A program made the translations under genes and the position numbers. From assembly GCA_943332445.1 (NCBI GenBank), contig CALQPL010000001.1:1-24062 (forward strand): a stretch of 24,062 nucleotides of DNA. Direction: 5' to 3'. Shown here piece after piece: positions 1 through 11,136 of this stretch. The notes under the pieces were generated by a model. It saw only the letters and a list, made by a program, of their open reading frames with translations, was not told the DNA's origin and ran no database searches. Numbering within the stretch: position 1 is the stretch's first letter; each line of letters begins with the position of its first letter. This DNA is from Bifidobacterium breve. Lineage in GTDB: Bacteria > Actinomycetota > Actinomycetes > UBA12327.

Positions 1-1862
1 AGGACCGCGTCTTGGTTCGTCGTAAGGGTGGCGAAGTCGAGTACATCGAGCCCAACGACGTGGACTACATGGACGTTTCACCTCGTCAGATGGTGTCCGT
101 TGCCACCGCGATGATTCCGTTCCTTGAGCACGACGATGCAAACCGTGCGCTCATGGGATCAAACATGATGCGTCAGTCAGTGCCTTTGTTGCGTGCCGAA
201 TCCCCGTTGGTCGGAACCGGTATGGAATACCGCGCGGCTAAGGATGCTGGCGACGTTGTCATTGCTACCTCAAGTGGTGTTGTTGCTGAAGTCAGCGCTG
301 ACCACATTGAAATTGCTAATGACGACGCCACCTACACGACCTACAAGTTGGCGAAGTTCCGTCGCTCGAACCAGGGCACGAGCTACAACCAGAAGGTCAT
401 CGTCTCTGAAGGCGATCGCATCGAATCTGGCCAGATCATTGCTGACGGTCCGTGCACCGATAACGGCGAAATGGCTCTTGGTAAGAACCTGCTCGTGGCA
501 TTCATGCCGTGGGAAGGTCACAACTACGAAGACGCCATCATCTTGAACCAGCGCTTGGTCCAAGACGACGTCCTTTCTTCAATTCACATTGAGGAATACG
601 AAATCGATGCCCGCGACACCAAGTTGGGCCCAGAGGAAATCACGCGAGACATCCCTAACGTCTCCGAAGAAATTCTCAAGGACCTCGACGAGCGTGGAAT
701 CATCCGCGTCGGCGCCGAAGTTGTTCCAGGTGACGTTTTGGTCGGCAAGGTCACACCTAAGGGTGAAACCGAGCTCACGCCAGAAGAGCGTTTGTTGCGT
801 GCCATCTTTGGTGAGAAGGCCCGTGAAGTTCGCGACACCTCGTTGAAGGTTCCGCACGGTGAGTCCGGCAAGATCATTGACATTCGCGTGTTTGATCACG
901 AGAACGGCGATGAACTGCCACCGGGCGTAAACCAACTGGTCCGCGTTTACATCGCGCAGAAGCGCAAGATCCAAGATGGTGACAAGCTTGCTGGCCGCCA
1001 CGGCAACAAGGGTGTTATCTCCAAGATCCTGCCCGCTGAAGACATGCCGTTCTTGGCTGATGGAACCCCCGTCGACATCGTCTTGAACCCACTGGGTGTT
1101 CCTGGGCGTATGAACGTCGGTCAGGTTTTGGAAACCCACTTGGGTTGGGTTGCTAAGACTGGCTGGAAGGTCGAAGCATCCGAGGGCGAGTGGCAGAACC
1201 GCTTGGTCGACATTGGTGCTGCCGAAGGTGCTCCTGGCACCAACGTGGCCACGCCAGTCTTCGACGGTGCTCGGGAAGAAGAGATCACTGGACTTCTTGC
1301 TTCCACGATCGCTAACCGCGATGGCGAACACATGATTGACGGATCCGGTAAGGCCATGTTGTTCGATGGTCGTAGCGGCGAGCCCTTCAAGGCTCCGATT
1401 TCCGTTGGTTACATCTACATCTTGAAGCTGCTCCACTTGGTTGACGACAAGATTCACGCTCGTTCAACCGGCCCGTACTCCATGATCACGCAGCAGCCGC
1501 TGGGTGGTAAGGCACAGTTCGGTGGTCAGCGCTTTGGTGAGATGGAAGTGTGGGCGCTTGAGGCCTATGGAGCTGCTTACGCACTTCAGGAACTTCTCAC
1601 GATCAAGTCCGACGACGTCCTTGGACGCGTCAAGGTTTACGAAGCCATCGTCAAGGGCGAAAACATTCCAGAACCTGGCATCCCTGAGTCATTCAAGGTG
1701 TTGGTCAAGGAAATGCAGTCGCTCGCACTCAACGTCGAGGTGCTGTCCAGCGACGGACAGTCCATCGAGATGCGTGACACAGACGACGACGTCTTCCGTG
1801 CAGCCGAAGAACTCGGCATTGACCTTTCCCGTCGCGAGCCCAGCAGCGTCGAGGAGGTGTAA
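1..1862 (+). CDS. rpoB: RNA polymerase beta subunit, C-terminal half (5' truncated by window)
   Basis: This is the catalytic beta subunit of DNA-dependent RNA polymerase. The reading frame is open from base 3 to the TAA at 1860-1862, giving about 619 residues. Actinobacterial RpoB is about 1150-1170 residues, so roughly the first half, including the rifampicin-binding cluster, lies upstream of the window. Visible family blocks, in order, are RALMGSNMMRQSVP, the GHNYEDAIILNQ block, TPKGETELTPEERLLRAIFG, the GRHGNKGVISKILP block that forms part of the active-centre cleft, and the ITQQPLGGKAQFGGQRFGE block near the C terminus that contacts beta'. The protein ends EPSSVEEV, as is usual in actinobacteria. 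rpoC follows after 54 nt on the same strand and is very probably cotranscribed. The identification is certain; only the 5' end is missing. Confidence 0.98.
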   Translation, partial: DRVLVRRKGGEVEYIEPNDVDYMDVSPRQMVSVATAMIPFLEHDDANRALMGSNMMRQSVPLLRAESPLVGTGMEYRAAKDAGDVVIATSSGVVAEVSADHIEIANDDATYTTYKLAKFRRSNQGTSYNQKVIVSEGDRIESGQIIADGPCTDNGEMALGKNLLVAFMPWEGHNYEDAIILNQRLVQDDVLSSIHIEEYEIDARDTKLGPEEITRDIPNVSEEILKDLDERGIIRVGAEVVPGDVLVGKVTPKGETELTPEERLLRAIFGEKAREVRDTSLKVPHGESGKIIDIRVFDHENGDELPPGVNQLVRVYIAQKRKIQDGDKLAGRHGNKGVISKILPAEDMPFLADGTPVDIVLNPLGVPGRMNVGQVLETHLGWVAKTGWKVEASEGEWQNRLVDIGAAEGAPGTNVATPVFDGAREEEITGLLASTIANRDGEHMIDGSGKAMLFDGRSGEPFKAPISVGYIYILKLLHLVDDKIHARSTGPYSMITQQPLGGKAQFGGQRFGEMEVWALEAYGAAYALQELLTIKSDDVLGRVKVYEAIVKGENIPEPGIPESFKVLVKEMQSLALNVEVLSSDGQSIEMRDTDDDVFRAAEELGIDLSRREPSSVEEV

Positions 1863-1916
1863 GGCCGGCCCCGCCATCGCCTTACACCCCCAAAGACAAA
1901 AGAAAGAAGGATCCAC

Positions 1917-5789
<3,873 letters not shown>

Positions 5790-5792
5790 TAA

Positions 5793-6449
5793 CTAAGCGT
5801 TAATCATGATGTGGCGCGTGGTGGTGCCTTCGGCAACTACCACGCGCTCCGTCATGTCTGGGCTAAACAGTCCGTGATCAATCACGCCAGGAGTGGCCGA
5901 TAGTCGAGCGGCCAAAGAAGCCGGGTCATCGAGCGATCCCAGCCAGTCGGCGATGACTCCACCATCAGGACTGCGGGGTACATCGCGTAAGGAGACCGTT
6001 CCTAAGGCCCGCAAGGTCGCCGCCAAGCCGTAGTCCAAGAGTTCCAACGGCAATGGGGCGCTGAGCGCAGGAACGAGTTTTTCGCTGGACACGATGACGA
6101 TGAATCGGTCGGCCGCTGCCGCCACACACTTTTCCCGCGTATGAGCAGCGCCGCCACCTTTGATGATCCAGCCAGCCGGATCAACTTGGTCAGCACCATC
6201 GATGGCCATGTCCAGATGAGCGACCCCATCGAGGCCGGCGAAAGAAGAAACGTTCAGTCCCAGCTCTCGAGCGATCTTTTCGGTTTGGGGCGATGTGGAG
6301 ACGCACTCGACATCAATGGCGCGATCTGCCAAGGCTTGAAGCAAGAACGCGACCGTGGATCCGGTGCCTAATCCCAGCTTCATGCCGCTTTCGACGAGCT
6401 CGGCAGCGGCTACGGCAGCAGCCTGCTTTTCAATGTCGGATGGGTTCAT
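5793..6449 (-). CDS. rpiA: ribose-5-phosphate isomerase A
   Basis: RpiA interconverts ribulose 5-phosphate and ribose 5-phosphate in the cytosolic non-oxidative pentose phosphate pathway, supplying the ribose of nucleotides. I chose the ATG at 6449-6447 (218 aa). It has an AAGGA Shine-Dalgarno on the minus strand (about 6455-6459), and the protein then starts MNPSDIEKQAAA, as the family does. The frame stays open upstream to 6536, but that extension looks random and runs into the tal start codon. Motifs seen are phosphate loop GLGTGST at 26-32, DGAD at 84-87 with the two catalytic aspartates, and KGGGAAHTREK at 97-107 with the catalytic Lys97 and Glu106. Length fits the usual 215-230 aa. It is divergent from tal and convergent with rpoC. 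Its last codons encode half of a strong hairpin at 5805-5856. Confidence 0.95.
   Translation of the reverse strand: MNPSDIEKQAAAVAAAELVESGMKLGLGTGSTVAFLLQALADRAIDVECVSTSPQTEKIARELGLNVSSFAGLDGVAHLDMAIDGADQVDPAGWIIKGGGAAHTREKCVAAAADRFIVIVSSEKLVPALSAPLPLELLDYGLAATLRALGTVSLRDVPRSPDGGVIADWLGSLDDPASLAARLSATPGVIDHGLFSPDMTERVVVAEGTTTRHIMINA
5805..5856. terminator. strong inverted repeat inside the 3' end of rpiA, downstream of rpoC
   Basis: The arms GCGCGTGGT (5814-5822) and ACCACGCGC (5839-5847) are perfect 9-bp complements. Inside them TGCC (5825-5828) pairs with GGCA (5832-5835) around a 3-nt loop. Outside them CATGA (5805-5809) pairs with TCATG (5852-5856) across a 4x4 internal loop. The structure starts 15 nt after the rpoC stop and is the only strong hairpin I see there, so it is the best candidate for ending rpoBC transcripts. 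No T-tract follows on the plus strand, which weakens the call. The whole element is protein-coding for rpiA on the other strand, so chance palindromy is possible. Confidence 0.5.
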
Positions 6450-6479
6450 CGGTGTCCTTGGCGCGAGTGGGCAGGTGAG

Positions 6480-6508
6480 TTGATCGTACTGAGGCCTGCA
6501 CCTAGATC
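6480..6508 (+). promoter_or_regulatory. candidate tal promoter in the rpiA-tal divergent spacer
   Basis: The 85-nt spacer 6450-6534 must hold both divergent promoters. For tal, TTGATC (6480-6485) and TAGATC (6503-6508) are separated by exactly 17 nt, and the predicted start lies about 20 nt before the tal ATG. The match to consensus is partial (4/6 and 3/6), so this is a plausible reading rather than a firm one. Confidence 0.35.
6483..6488 (-). promoter_or_regulatory. candidate rpiA -10 element
   Basis: Read on the minus strand this hexamer is TACGAT, which fits the actinobacterial TAnnnT -10 pattern. It lies about 34 nt upstream of the rpiA ATG, leaving a leader of about 27 nt. No good -35 is present at the usual spacing. 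It overlaps the proposed -35 of tal on the other strand. Confidence 0.25.
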
Positions 6509-6534
6509 CCCGACTCATCGGTAGCCTGTCGGAC

Positions 6535-7590
6535 ATGCGCCCTACTCAGTCCCTGCAGAACGCCGGTCAAAGTATTTGGCTCGACAACATCACGCGAGGA
6601 ATGCTCGGCTCGGGTGAGCTGCAGCGCTACGTGGATGAGTTGTCAGTGACCGGGTTGACGTCCAACCCTTCAATTTTCCAAAAAGCCTTTACCGAAACTT
6701 CTGATTACCAGACAGCCATTGCTGCTGCCAAAACTTCGTCGCCAGAAGAGTTGTTCATGCAGCTGGCTATCGAGGATTTGCAAGCAGCTGCGGATGTGTT
6801 CGCCGATGTGCATGCACGCACCGACGGTGTCGACGGATGGGTCTCGCTTGAAGTATCACCGTTGTTGGCCTATGACGCACAGAGCACGATTGAGGCAGCA
6901 GTTGAGGTGCACCAGCGGTTGGCTCGCCCCAATGTCTTCATCAAGATTCCCGGTACGCCACAAGGGCTTCCAGCCGTAGAGGAAGCCATTTACCGAGGCA
7001 TTCCGGTCAACGTCACGTTGTTGTTTTCGTTACAGCAGTACCTCGATTGCGTAGCGGCTTATCAACGCGGCATCATGCGCCGAATCGCGGATGGGTTGAA
7101 TGCCGACGTGGCATCGGTTGCTTCGGTGTTCATCTCGCGATGGGATGCAGCAGTGGTTGGCCGAGTGCCAGCCGAACTCACAGGAAAGTTGGCTTTGGCT
7201 GTGGGGGAGAGCGTTCACCACGCGTACGTCCACATGCTCAACGACACGACGCAACAGACCATCGCTACCTCTGGCGGTCGGCCACAACGCCTGCTCTTTG
7301 CCAGCACATCCACCAAGGACCCCTCGGCATCGGACACCGTGTACGTCGAAGGGCTGATTGCGCCCAACACCATCAACACCATGCCCGATGCCACGCTCCA
7401 GGCCTTTGCCGATCACGGTCGGGTCGGGCGCATCCTCGATGGATCAGGCGGTAGTAGCGAGGCGCTCTTGGCGGCCTTTGCTGAGCAGGGGATTGACGTC
7501 CCGGCGCTGGGTGTGGAGCTGCAGGAGCAAGGCGCCCAGGCCTTCGTTACGGCTTGGCAGGACTTGATGCAGGTGCTGGCCCGCTCCTGA
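6535..7590 (+). CDS. tal: transaldolase (actinobacterial type)
   Basis: Transaldolase moves a dihydroxyacetone unit from sedoheptulose 7-phosphate to glyceraldehyde 3-phosphate through a Schiff-base lysine, linking the pentose phosphate pathway with glycolysis. The 351-aa product is near the roughly 360-370 aa of the actinobacterial Tal subgroup. N-terminal family motifs are SIWLDNITRGMLGSGEL and VTGLTSNPSIFQKAF. The lysine in NVFIKIPGT is residue 137 and is the expected Schiff-base residue. Later blocks are GIPVNVTLLFS, LLFASTSTKDPS and the substrate-loop region VEGLIAPNTINTMP. The ATG at 6535 has only a weak ribosome-binding site, but the protein alignment supports it. In many actinobacteria tal lies in a tkt-tal-zwf-opcA-pgl cluster; here it is paired head-to-head with rpiA instead. 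It may be the only copy or a second one. Confidence 0.95.
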   Translation: MRPTQSLQNAGQSIWLDNITRGMLGSGELQRYVDELSVTGLTSNPSIFQKAFTETSDYQTAIAAAKTSSPEELFMQLAIEDLQAAADVFADVHARTDGVDGWVSLEVSPLLAYDAQSTIEAAVEVHQRLARPNVFIKIPGTPQGLPAVEEAIYRGIPVNVTLLFSLQQYLDCVAAYQRGIMRRIADGLNADVASVASVFISRWDAAVVGRVPAELTGKLALAVGESVHHAYVHMLNDTTQQTIATSGGRPQRLLFASTSTKDPSASDTVYVEGLIAPNTINTMPDATLQAFADHGRVGRILDGSGGSSEALLAAFAEQGIDVPALGVELQEQGAQAFVTAWQDLMQVLARS

Positions 7591-7713
7591 TCCGGCCGCT
7601 AGGCAGCCAGCCTGTCCCTTTTGTCCCTATTTGCCCTAGGTATTGACCTGGGGATAACCAGCGGGCTCACCGGTTGGCTATCGCGATCGATGGACCGGGA
7701 GGGCGGACGGCGA

Positions 7714-7732
7714 AAGGGGACCAAATCCCCTT
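7714..7732 (+). terminator. candidate tal terminator hairpin
   Basis: AAGGGGA (7714-7720) and TCCCCTT (7726-7732) form a perfect 7-bp stem around the loop CCAAA, followed by AATT rather than a run of T. It lies 123 nt after the tal stop and directly before the candidate str promoter. It could equally be a protein-binding palindrome for that promoter. Confidence 0.4.
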
Positions 7733-7734
7733 AA

Positions 7735-7762
7735 TTGACCCCCGCCTCGGACCCCGTTAAGT
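7735..7762 (+). promoter_or_regulatory. weak candidate str operon promoter
   Basis: TTGACC (7735-7740) is a good -35. The only nearby -10 candidates are poor: TTAAGT (7757-7762) at a 16-nt spacing, or TAAGTG one base later. If used, it would give a leader of roughly 270 nt before rpsL. A second possible pair upstream is TTGCCC (7631-7636) with GATAAC (7653-7658). I cannot decide between them from sequence. Confidence 0.25.
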
Positions 7763-7899
7763 GCACTCCGGTACAGTTCACCGCCGTGCCTGAGATGCCT
7801 CGGGACCGCTGATGTGAAAGTGCCCTTTTGAGGGTTTGGTCGCATCAGAATTGCAAGTCAGCAGCGACGTGGGCTTCCCCGCAACCCGCCTCTGATTCG

Positions 7900-7956
7900 C
7901 AATACCTCTCCTGTGTATTGGATGAGTTGGTGTGCGTTCGCGCATTCCGACACACC
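7900..7956 (+). other. two adjacent leader hairpins upstream of rpsL
   Basis: CAATAC (7900-7905) and GTATTG (7915-7920) form a perfect 6-bp inverted repeat with a 9-nt loop. Next to it TGCG-TTCG-CGCA (7933-7944) is a 4-bp stem capped by a UUCG tetraloop. It is enclosed by GGTGTG (7929-7934) and CACACC (7951-7956), which overlap the inner stem and so would be an alternative pairing. This suggests a folded 5' leader; a regulatory role is inference only. Confidence 0.35.
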
Positions 7957-8037
7957 CGACCGCGTGGGCCGGAGGGAACGAGGCAAAGCAAGCACACCGA
8001 ACACCAAGTGCAGCACTTCACGAAAAGGACAACATCG

Positions 8038-8412
8038 GTGCCAACGATCCAACAGCTAGTCCGCAAGGGCCGGCAGGACAAGGTCTCAAAGACCAAAACA
8101 CCCGCGCTTAAGGGCAGCCCTCAGCGTCGTGGTGTGTGCACCCGTGTCTACACGACGACTCCTAAGAAGCCGAACTCCGCGTTGCGCAAGGTCGCACGTG
8201 TGCGTTTGTCCAGTGGAGTTGAAGTCACTGCTTACATTCCTGGTGTTGGTCACAACTTGCAAGAACACTCCATCGTGTTGGTTCGCGGTGGTCGTGTGAA
8301 GGACCTTCCTGGTGTCCGCTACAAGGTTGTGCGTGGATCACTCGACACCCAAGGTGTGAAGAACCGTAAGCAAGCGCGTAGTCGCTACGGCGCGAAGAAG
8401 GAGAAGGGCTAA
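8038..8412 (+). CDS. rpsL: 30S ribosomal protein S12
   Basis: S12 lies at the decoding centre of the small subunit and affects translational accuracy. The GTG start at 8038 follows AAAGGA (8024-8029) with 8-nt spacing. The protein then begins MPTIQQLVRKGRQ, the standard actinobacterial start, and is 124 aa long. The two loops that face the decoding site are intact: TPKKPNSALRK with Lys43, and GRVKDLPGVRY with Lys88. These are the wild-type residues at the positions where streptomycin resistance usually arises. It is the first gene of the str operon. Its TAA stop overlaps the ATG of rpsG by one base (TAATG), pointing to coupled translation. Confidence 0.97.
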   Translation: MPTIQQLVRKGRQDKVSKTKTPALKGSPQRRGVCTRVYTTTPKKPNSALRKVARVRLSSGVEVTAYIPGVGHNLQEHSIVLVRGGRVKDLPGVRYKVVRGSLDTQGVKNRKQARSRYGAKKEKG

Positions 8413-8882
8413 TGCCACGTAAGGGTCCAGCTCCCAAGCGCCCCATCATCATCGACCCCGTATTCCAGTCAACGCTGGTTACGCAGTTGGTCAACAAGAT
8501 TTTGCTCGATGGCAAGAAGTCAACAGCTGAAGCCATCGTGTACGGCGCCCTTGAAGGCTGCCGCGAAAAGACCGGTACTGATCCGGTTGTGACGCTGAAG
8601 CGTGCTCTTGACAACGTCAAGCCCACCTTGGAAGTGCGTAGCCGTCGTGTTGGTGGCGCCACCTACCAGGTTCCGGTTGAAGTCAAGGCCGGCCGCAGCA
8701 CCACCCTTGCTCTTCGTTGGTTGATCAACTACTCACGCGCACGTCGTGAAAAGACGATGACCGAACGTTTGATGAACGAAATTCTTGACGCGAGCAATGG
8801 ACTCGGCGCCAGTGTCAAGAAGCGTGAAGACACGCACAAGATGGCTGAGTCCAACAAGGCCTTTGCTCACTACCGCTGGTAA
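8412..8882 (+). CDS. rpsG: 30S ribosomal protein S7
   Basis: S7 nucleates assembly of the 30S head and binds the 3' domain of 16S rRNA near the E site. In many bacteria it is also the translational repressor of the str operon. The product is 156 aa, the usual bacterial length, starting MPRKGPAPKRP and ending in the typical NKAFAHYRW. The internal block GKKSTAEAIVYGALE and the beta-hairpin region VRSRRVGGATYQVPVEV are well conserved. It starts on the last base of the rpsL stop codon with no room for an independent leader. fusA follows after 52 nt. Confidence 0.97.
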   Translation: MPRKGPAPKRPIIIDPVFQSTLVTQLVNKILLDGKKSTAEAIVYGALEGCREKTGTDPVVTLKRALDNVKPTLEVRSRRVGGATYQVPVEVKAGRSTTLALRWLINYSRARREKTMTERLMNEILDASNGLGASVKKREDTHKMAESNKAFAHYRW

Positions 8883-8934
8883 TTCCTTCCCCTATCCATT
8901 AGTTAGTTAAGTACTCAGTCAAGGAGACGAACGC

Positions 8935-11037
8935 GTGACTACGTCAACCGCTATCGACCTCTCCATGGTTCGCAACATCGGGATCATGGCGCATATCGAC
9001 GCGGGCAAAACCACCACGACTGAGCGCATTCTTTTTTACACCGGTATCAACTACAAGATCGGTGAAGTTCACGATGGCGCAGCCACCATGGACTGGATGG
9101 AGCAGGAACAAGAGCGCGGAATCACCATCACCTCCGCTGCCACAACCTGTCAGTGGGATGACCACGTCATTAACATCATTGACACCCCCGGCCACGTGGA
9201 CTTCACGGTGGAAGTGGAGCGCTCGCTTCGCGTCCTCGACGGAGCCGTGGCCGTTTTTGATGGTGTAGCTGGTGTGGAACCACAGTCAGAGACCGTGTGG
9301 CGCCAAGCTGACAAGTACGACGTCCCCCGCATTTGCTTTGTGAACAAGTTGGACCGCACGGGTGCTGAATTCCAGCGCTGCGTGGACATGATTGTTTCCC
9401 GACTGAACGCCACCCCGTTGGTCCTGCAGGTCCCCATTGGCGCTGAAGGCGACTTCGTGGGCGTGGTTGACCTGGTCGGCATGAAGGCGTTGACCTGGCG
9501 CGGTGAAACCAAGCTCGGTGAAGACTATGCAGTCGAAGAGATCCCCGCAGACCTGGCTGATGAAGCTGCTCAAGGTCGCGAATTGCTCATCGAGACCTTG
9601 GCTGACGCAGATGACGAGTTTGCTGAATTGTTCCTTGAGCTTGATGGTGCCGAGCCGGCTGAAGCCGATCTGATTGCTGCGATTCGTCGCGCAACCTTGG
9701 GCAACAAGCTCAACCCCGTTCTGTGCGGCACCGCGTTTAAGAACAAGGGTGTTCAGCCCATGCTCGACGCCGTGGTTCGCTACCTTCCTTCCCCACTCGA
9801 CATTGGTGCCGTCGAAGGCCACAAGGTCAACGACGAAGAAGTCATCATCGAGCGCAAGCCAGAAGAGTCTGAGCCCTTCGCCGCTCTTGCGTTCAAGATC
9901 ATGACCGACCCGCACTTGGGCAAGCTCACCTACTTGCGCATCTACTCCGGCGTTCTCGAATCCGGAACTCAGGTGCTCAACAGCGTGAAGGGCCGCAAGG
10001 AGCGCATCGGCAAGATTTACCAGATGCACGCCAACAAGCGTGAAGAAATCCCGAGCATGGGTGCCGGTCACATCGTGGCTGTTATGGGACTCAAGGACAC
10101 CACCACTGGTGAAACTTTGTGCGACCCGAGCAACCCTGTTGTTCTCGAATCTATGACCTTCCCAGCCCCGGTTATCCACGTGGCGATCGAGCCCAAGACC
10201 AAGGGCGACCAAGAGAAGTTGGGTACGGCTATTCAGCGTCTTGCTGAAGAAGACCCCACCTTCCAGGTCCGCACCGATGAAGAAACCGGTCAGACCATCA
10301 TCGCCGGAATGGGCGAGCTTCACCTCGACGTCCTCGTTGACCGTATGCGTCGCGAGTTCAAGGTCGAAGCCAACGTTGGTAAGCCACAGGTTGCTTACCG
10401 CGAGACGATCCGTAAGGCCGTGGCCAAGGTCGAGTACACGCACAAGAAGCAGACCGGTGGTTCAGGTCAGTACGCGCGCGTGATCATCGACATCGAGCCT
10501 GCTGGCGAAGAGGGCGGTTACGAATTCGTCAACGCTGTTACCGGTGGTCGTGTTCCTCGTGAATACATCCCATCCGTCGACCAAGGTTGCCAGGAAGCCA
10601 TGGAGTTCGGTGTGCTCGCCGGTTACCCATTGGTTGATGTCAAGGTCACCCTTCAAGATGGCGCCTACCACGACGTTGACTCTTCAGAACTTGCCTTCAA
10701 GATCGCCGGATCCATGGCGTTCAAAGATGCAGCTCGTCGCGCAGACCCAGTGATCATGGAACCCGTGATGGCTGTCGAGGTGACCACCCCAGAGGACTTC
10801 ATGGGTGAAGTTATCGGTGACCTCAACTCGCGTCGTGGACAAATTCAGGCGATGGATGAGCGGGCCGGCGTACGCGTGGTCACCGCTGTTGTCCCGCTGT
10901 CAGAGATGTTCGGCTATGTGGGAGATCTACGAAGCAAGACCCAAGGCCGTGCAAGTTACTCCATGCAATTTGATTCCTACGCAGAAGTTCCTAAGAACGT
11001 CTCGCTAGAAATCATCGCTAAGGCTCGGGGCGAATAA
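8935..11037 (+). CDS. fusA: elongation factor G
   Basis: EF-G is the GTPase that drives tRNA-mRNA translocation on the ribosome and helps recycling. The GTG start at 8935 has a strong AAGGAG (8921-8926) with 8-nt spacing. The product is 700 aa, as expected. The G1 loop AHIDAGKT is at residues 19-26, the switch region includes ERGITITSAATT, G3 DTPGH is at 83-87 and G4 NKLD at 137-140. Domain IV is represented by the GGSGQYARV and VDSSELAFKIAGSMAFK blocks, and the C terminus carries the domain V sequence LRSKTQGRASYSMQF. It is the str-operon copy, next to rpsG and tuf, so it is the canonical fusA rather than a fusB/EF-G2 paralogue. Confidence 0.98.
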   Translation: MTTSTAIDLSMVRNIGIMAHIDAGKTTTTERILFYTGINYKIGEVHDGAATMDWMEQEQERGITITSAATTCQWDDHVINIIDTPGHVDFTVEVERSLRVLDGAVAVFDGVAGVEPQSETVWRQADKYDVPRICFVNKLDRTGAEFQRCVDMIVSRLNATPLVLQVPIGAEGDFVGVVDLVGMKALTWRGETKLGEDYAVEEIPADLADEAAQGRELLIETLADADDEFAELFLELDGAEPAEADLIAAIRRATLGNKLNPVLCGTAFKNKGVQPMLDAVVRYLPSPLDIGAVEGHKVNDEEVIIERKPEESEPFAALAFKIMTDPHLGKLTYLRIYSGVLESGTQVLNSVKGRKERIGKIYQMHANKREEIPSMGAGHIVAVMGLKDTTTGETLCDPSNPVVLESMTFPAPVIHVAIEPKTKGDQEKLGTAIQRLAEEDPTFQVRTDEETGQTIIAGMGELHLDVLVDRMRREFKVEANVGKPQVAYRETIRKAVAKVEYTHKKQTGGSGQYARVIIDIEPAGEEGGYEFVNAVTGGRVPREYIPSVDQGCQEAMEFGVLAGYPLVDVKVTLQDGAYHDVDSSELAFKIAGSMAFKDAARRADPVIMEPVMAVEVTTPEDFMGEVIGDLNSRRGQIQAMDERAGVRVVTAVVPLSEMFGYVGDLRSKTQGRASYSMQFDSYAEVPKNVSLEIIAKARGE

Positions 11038-11045
11038 CCCCGGAA

Positions 11046-11075
11046 ACAAGGGTTGAGGCACCCGCCTCAACTTGT
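11046..11075 (+). terminator. hairpin in the fusA-tuf spacer (possible attenuator)
   Basis: GTTGAGGC (11052-11059) pairs perfectly with GCCTCAAC (11064-11071) around ACCC. The stem can be extended by ACAA (11046-11049) with TTGT (11072-11075) across a 2-nt bulge. It starts 8 nt after the fusA stop. No T-run follows, so full termination is doubtful. It may act as a processing site, partial terminator or 3' stabiliser that lets tuf be expressed separately. Confidence 0.4.
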
Positions 11076-11136
11076 ACTACCCGCACTATCAATCAGACGT
11101 CGTACGGCGTGAAGATCAAGTCCCGAGGAGGACGCA

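Larger units (their letters stand above)
7591..8037. other. 447-nt gene-free region: tal 3' end and str operon promoter/leader
   Basis: No credible gene is present on either strand. The stretch holds a candidate terminator hairpin (7714-7732), a weak candidate promoter just after it (7735-7762), a small hairpin CCTGAG/CTCGGG (7789-7804, one G-U pair), two further hairpins at 7900-7956, and the rpsL ribosome-binding site AAAGGA (8024-8029). The reading frame upstream of rpsL is open back to 7828, but it shows no family similarity and is best read as untranslated leader. Confidence 0.7.

Noticed and set aside
150..190. RpoB block reads NMMRQSVP where E. coli has NMQRQAVP, next to residues near the active centre.
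   Set aside because: From memory, Streptomyces and relatives also carry NMMRQ at this place, so it looks like lineage variation rather than a resistance change.
6450..6536. 29-residue N-terminal extension of rpiA reaching into the tal start codon.
   Set aside because: The extension is not RpiA-like, and the internal ATG at 6449 has a good Shine-Dalgarno and the expected protein start.
7828..8037. In-frame extension of rpsL by 70 codons upstream.
   Set aside because: S12 length and its MPTIQQL start are invariant in the group, and the GTG at 8038 has a correctly spaced ribosome-binding site.
7922..8059. 45-codon leader ORF (starting MSWCAFAHSD) overlapping the start of rpsL.
   Set aside because: No Shine-Dalgarno precedes it, its composition looks random, and no attenuator arrangement is evident.
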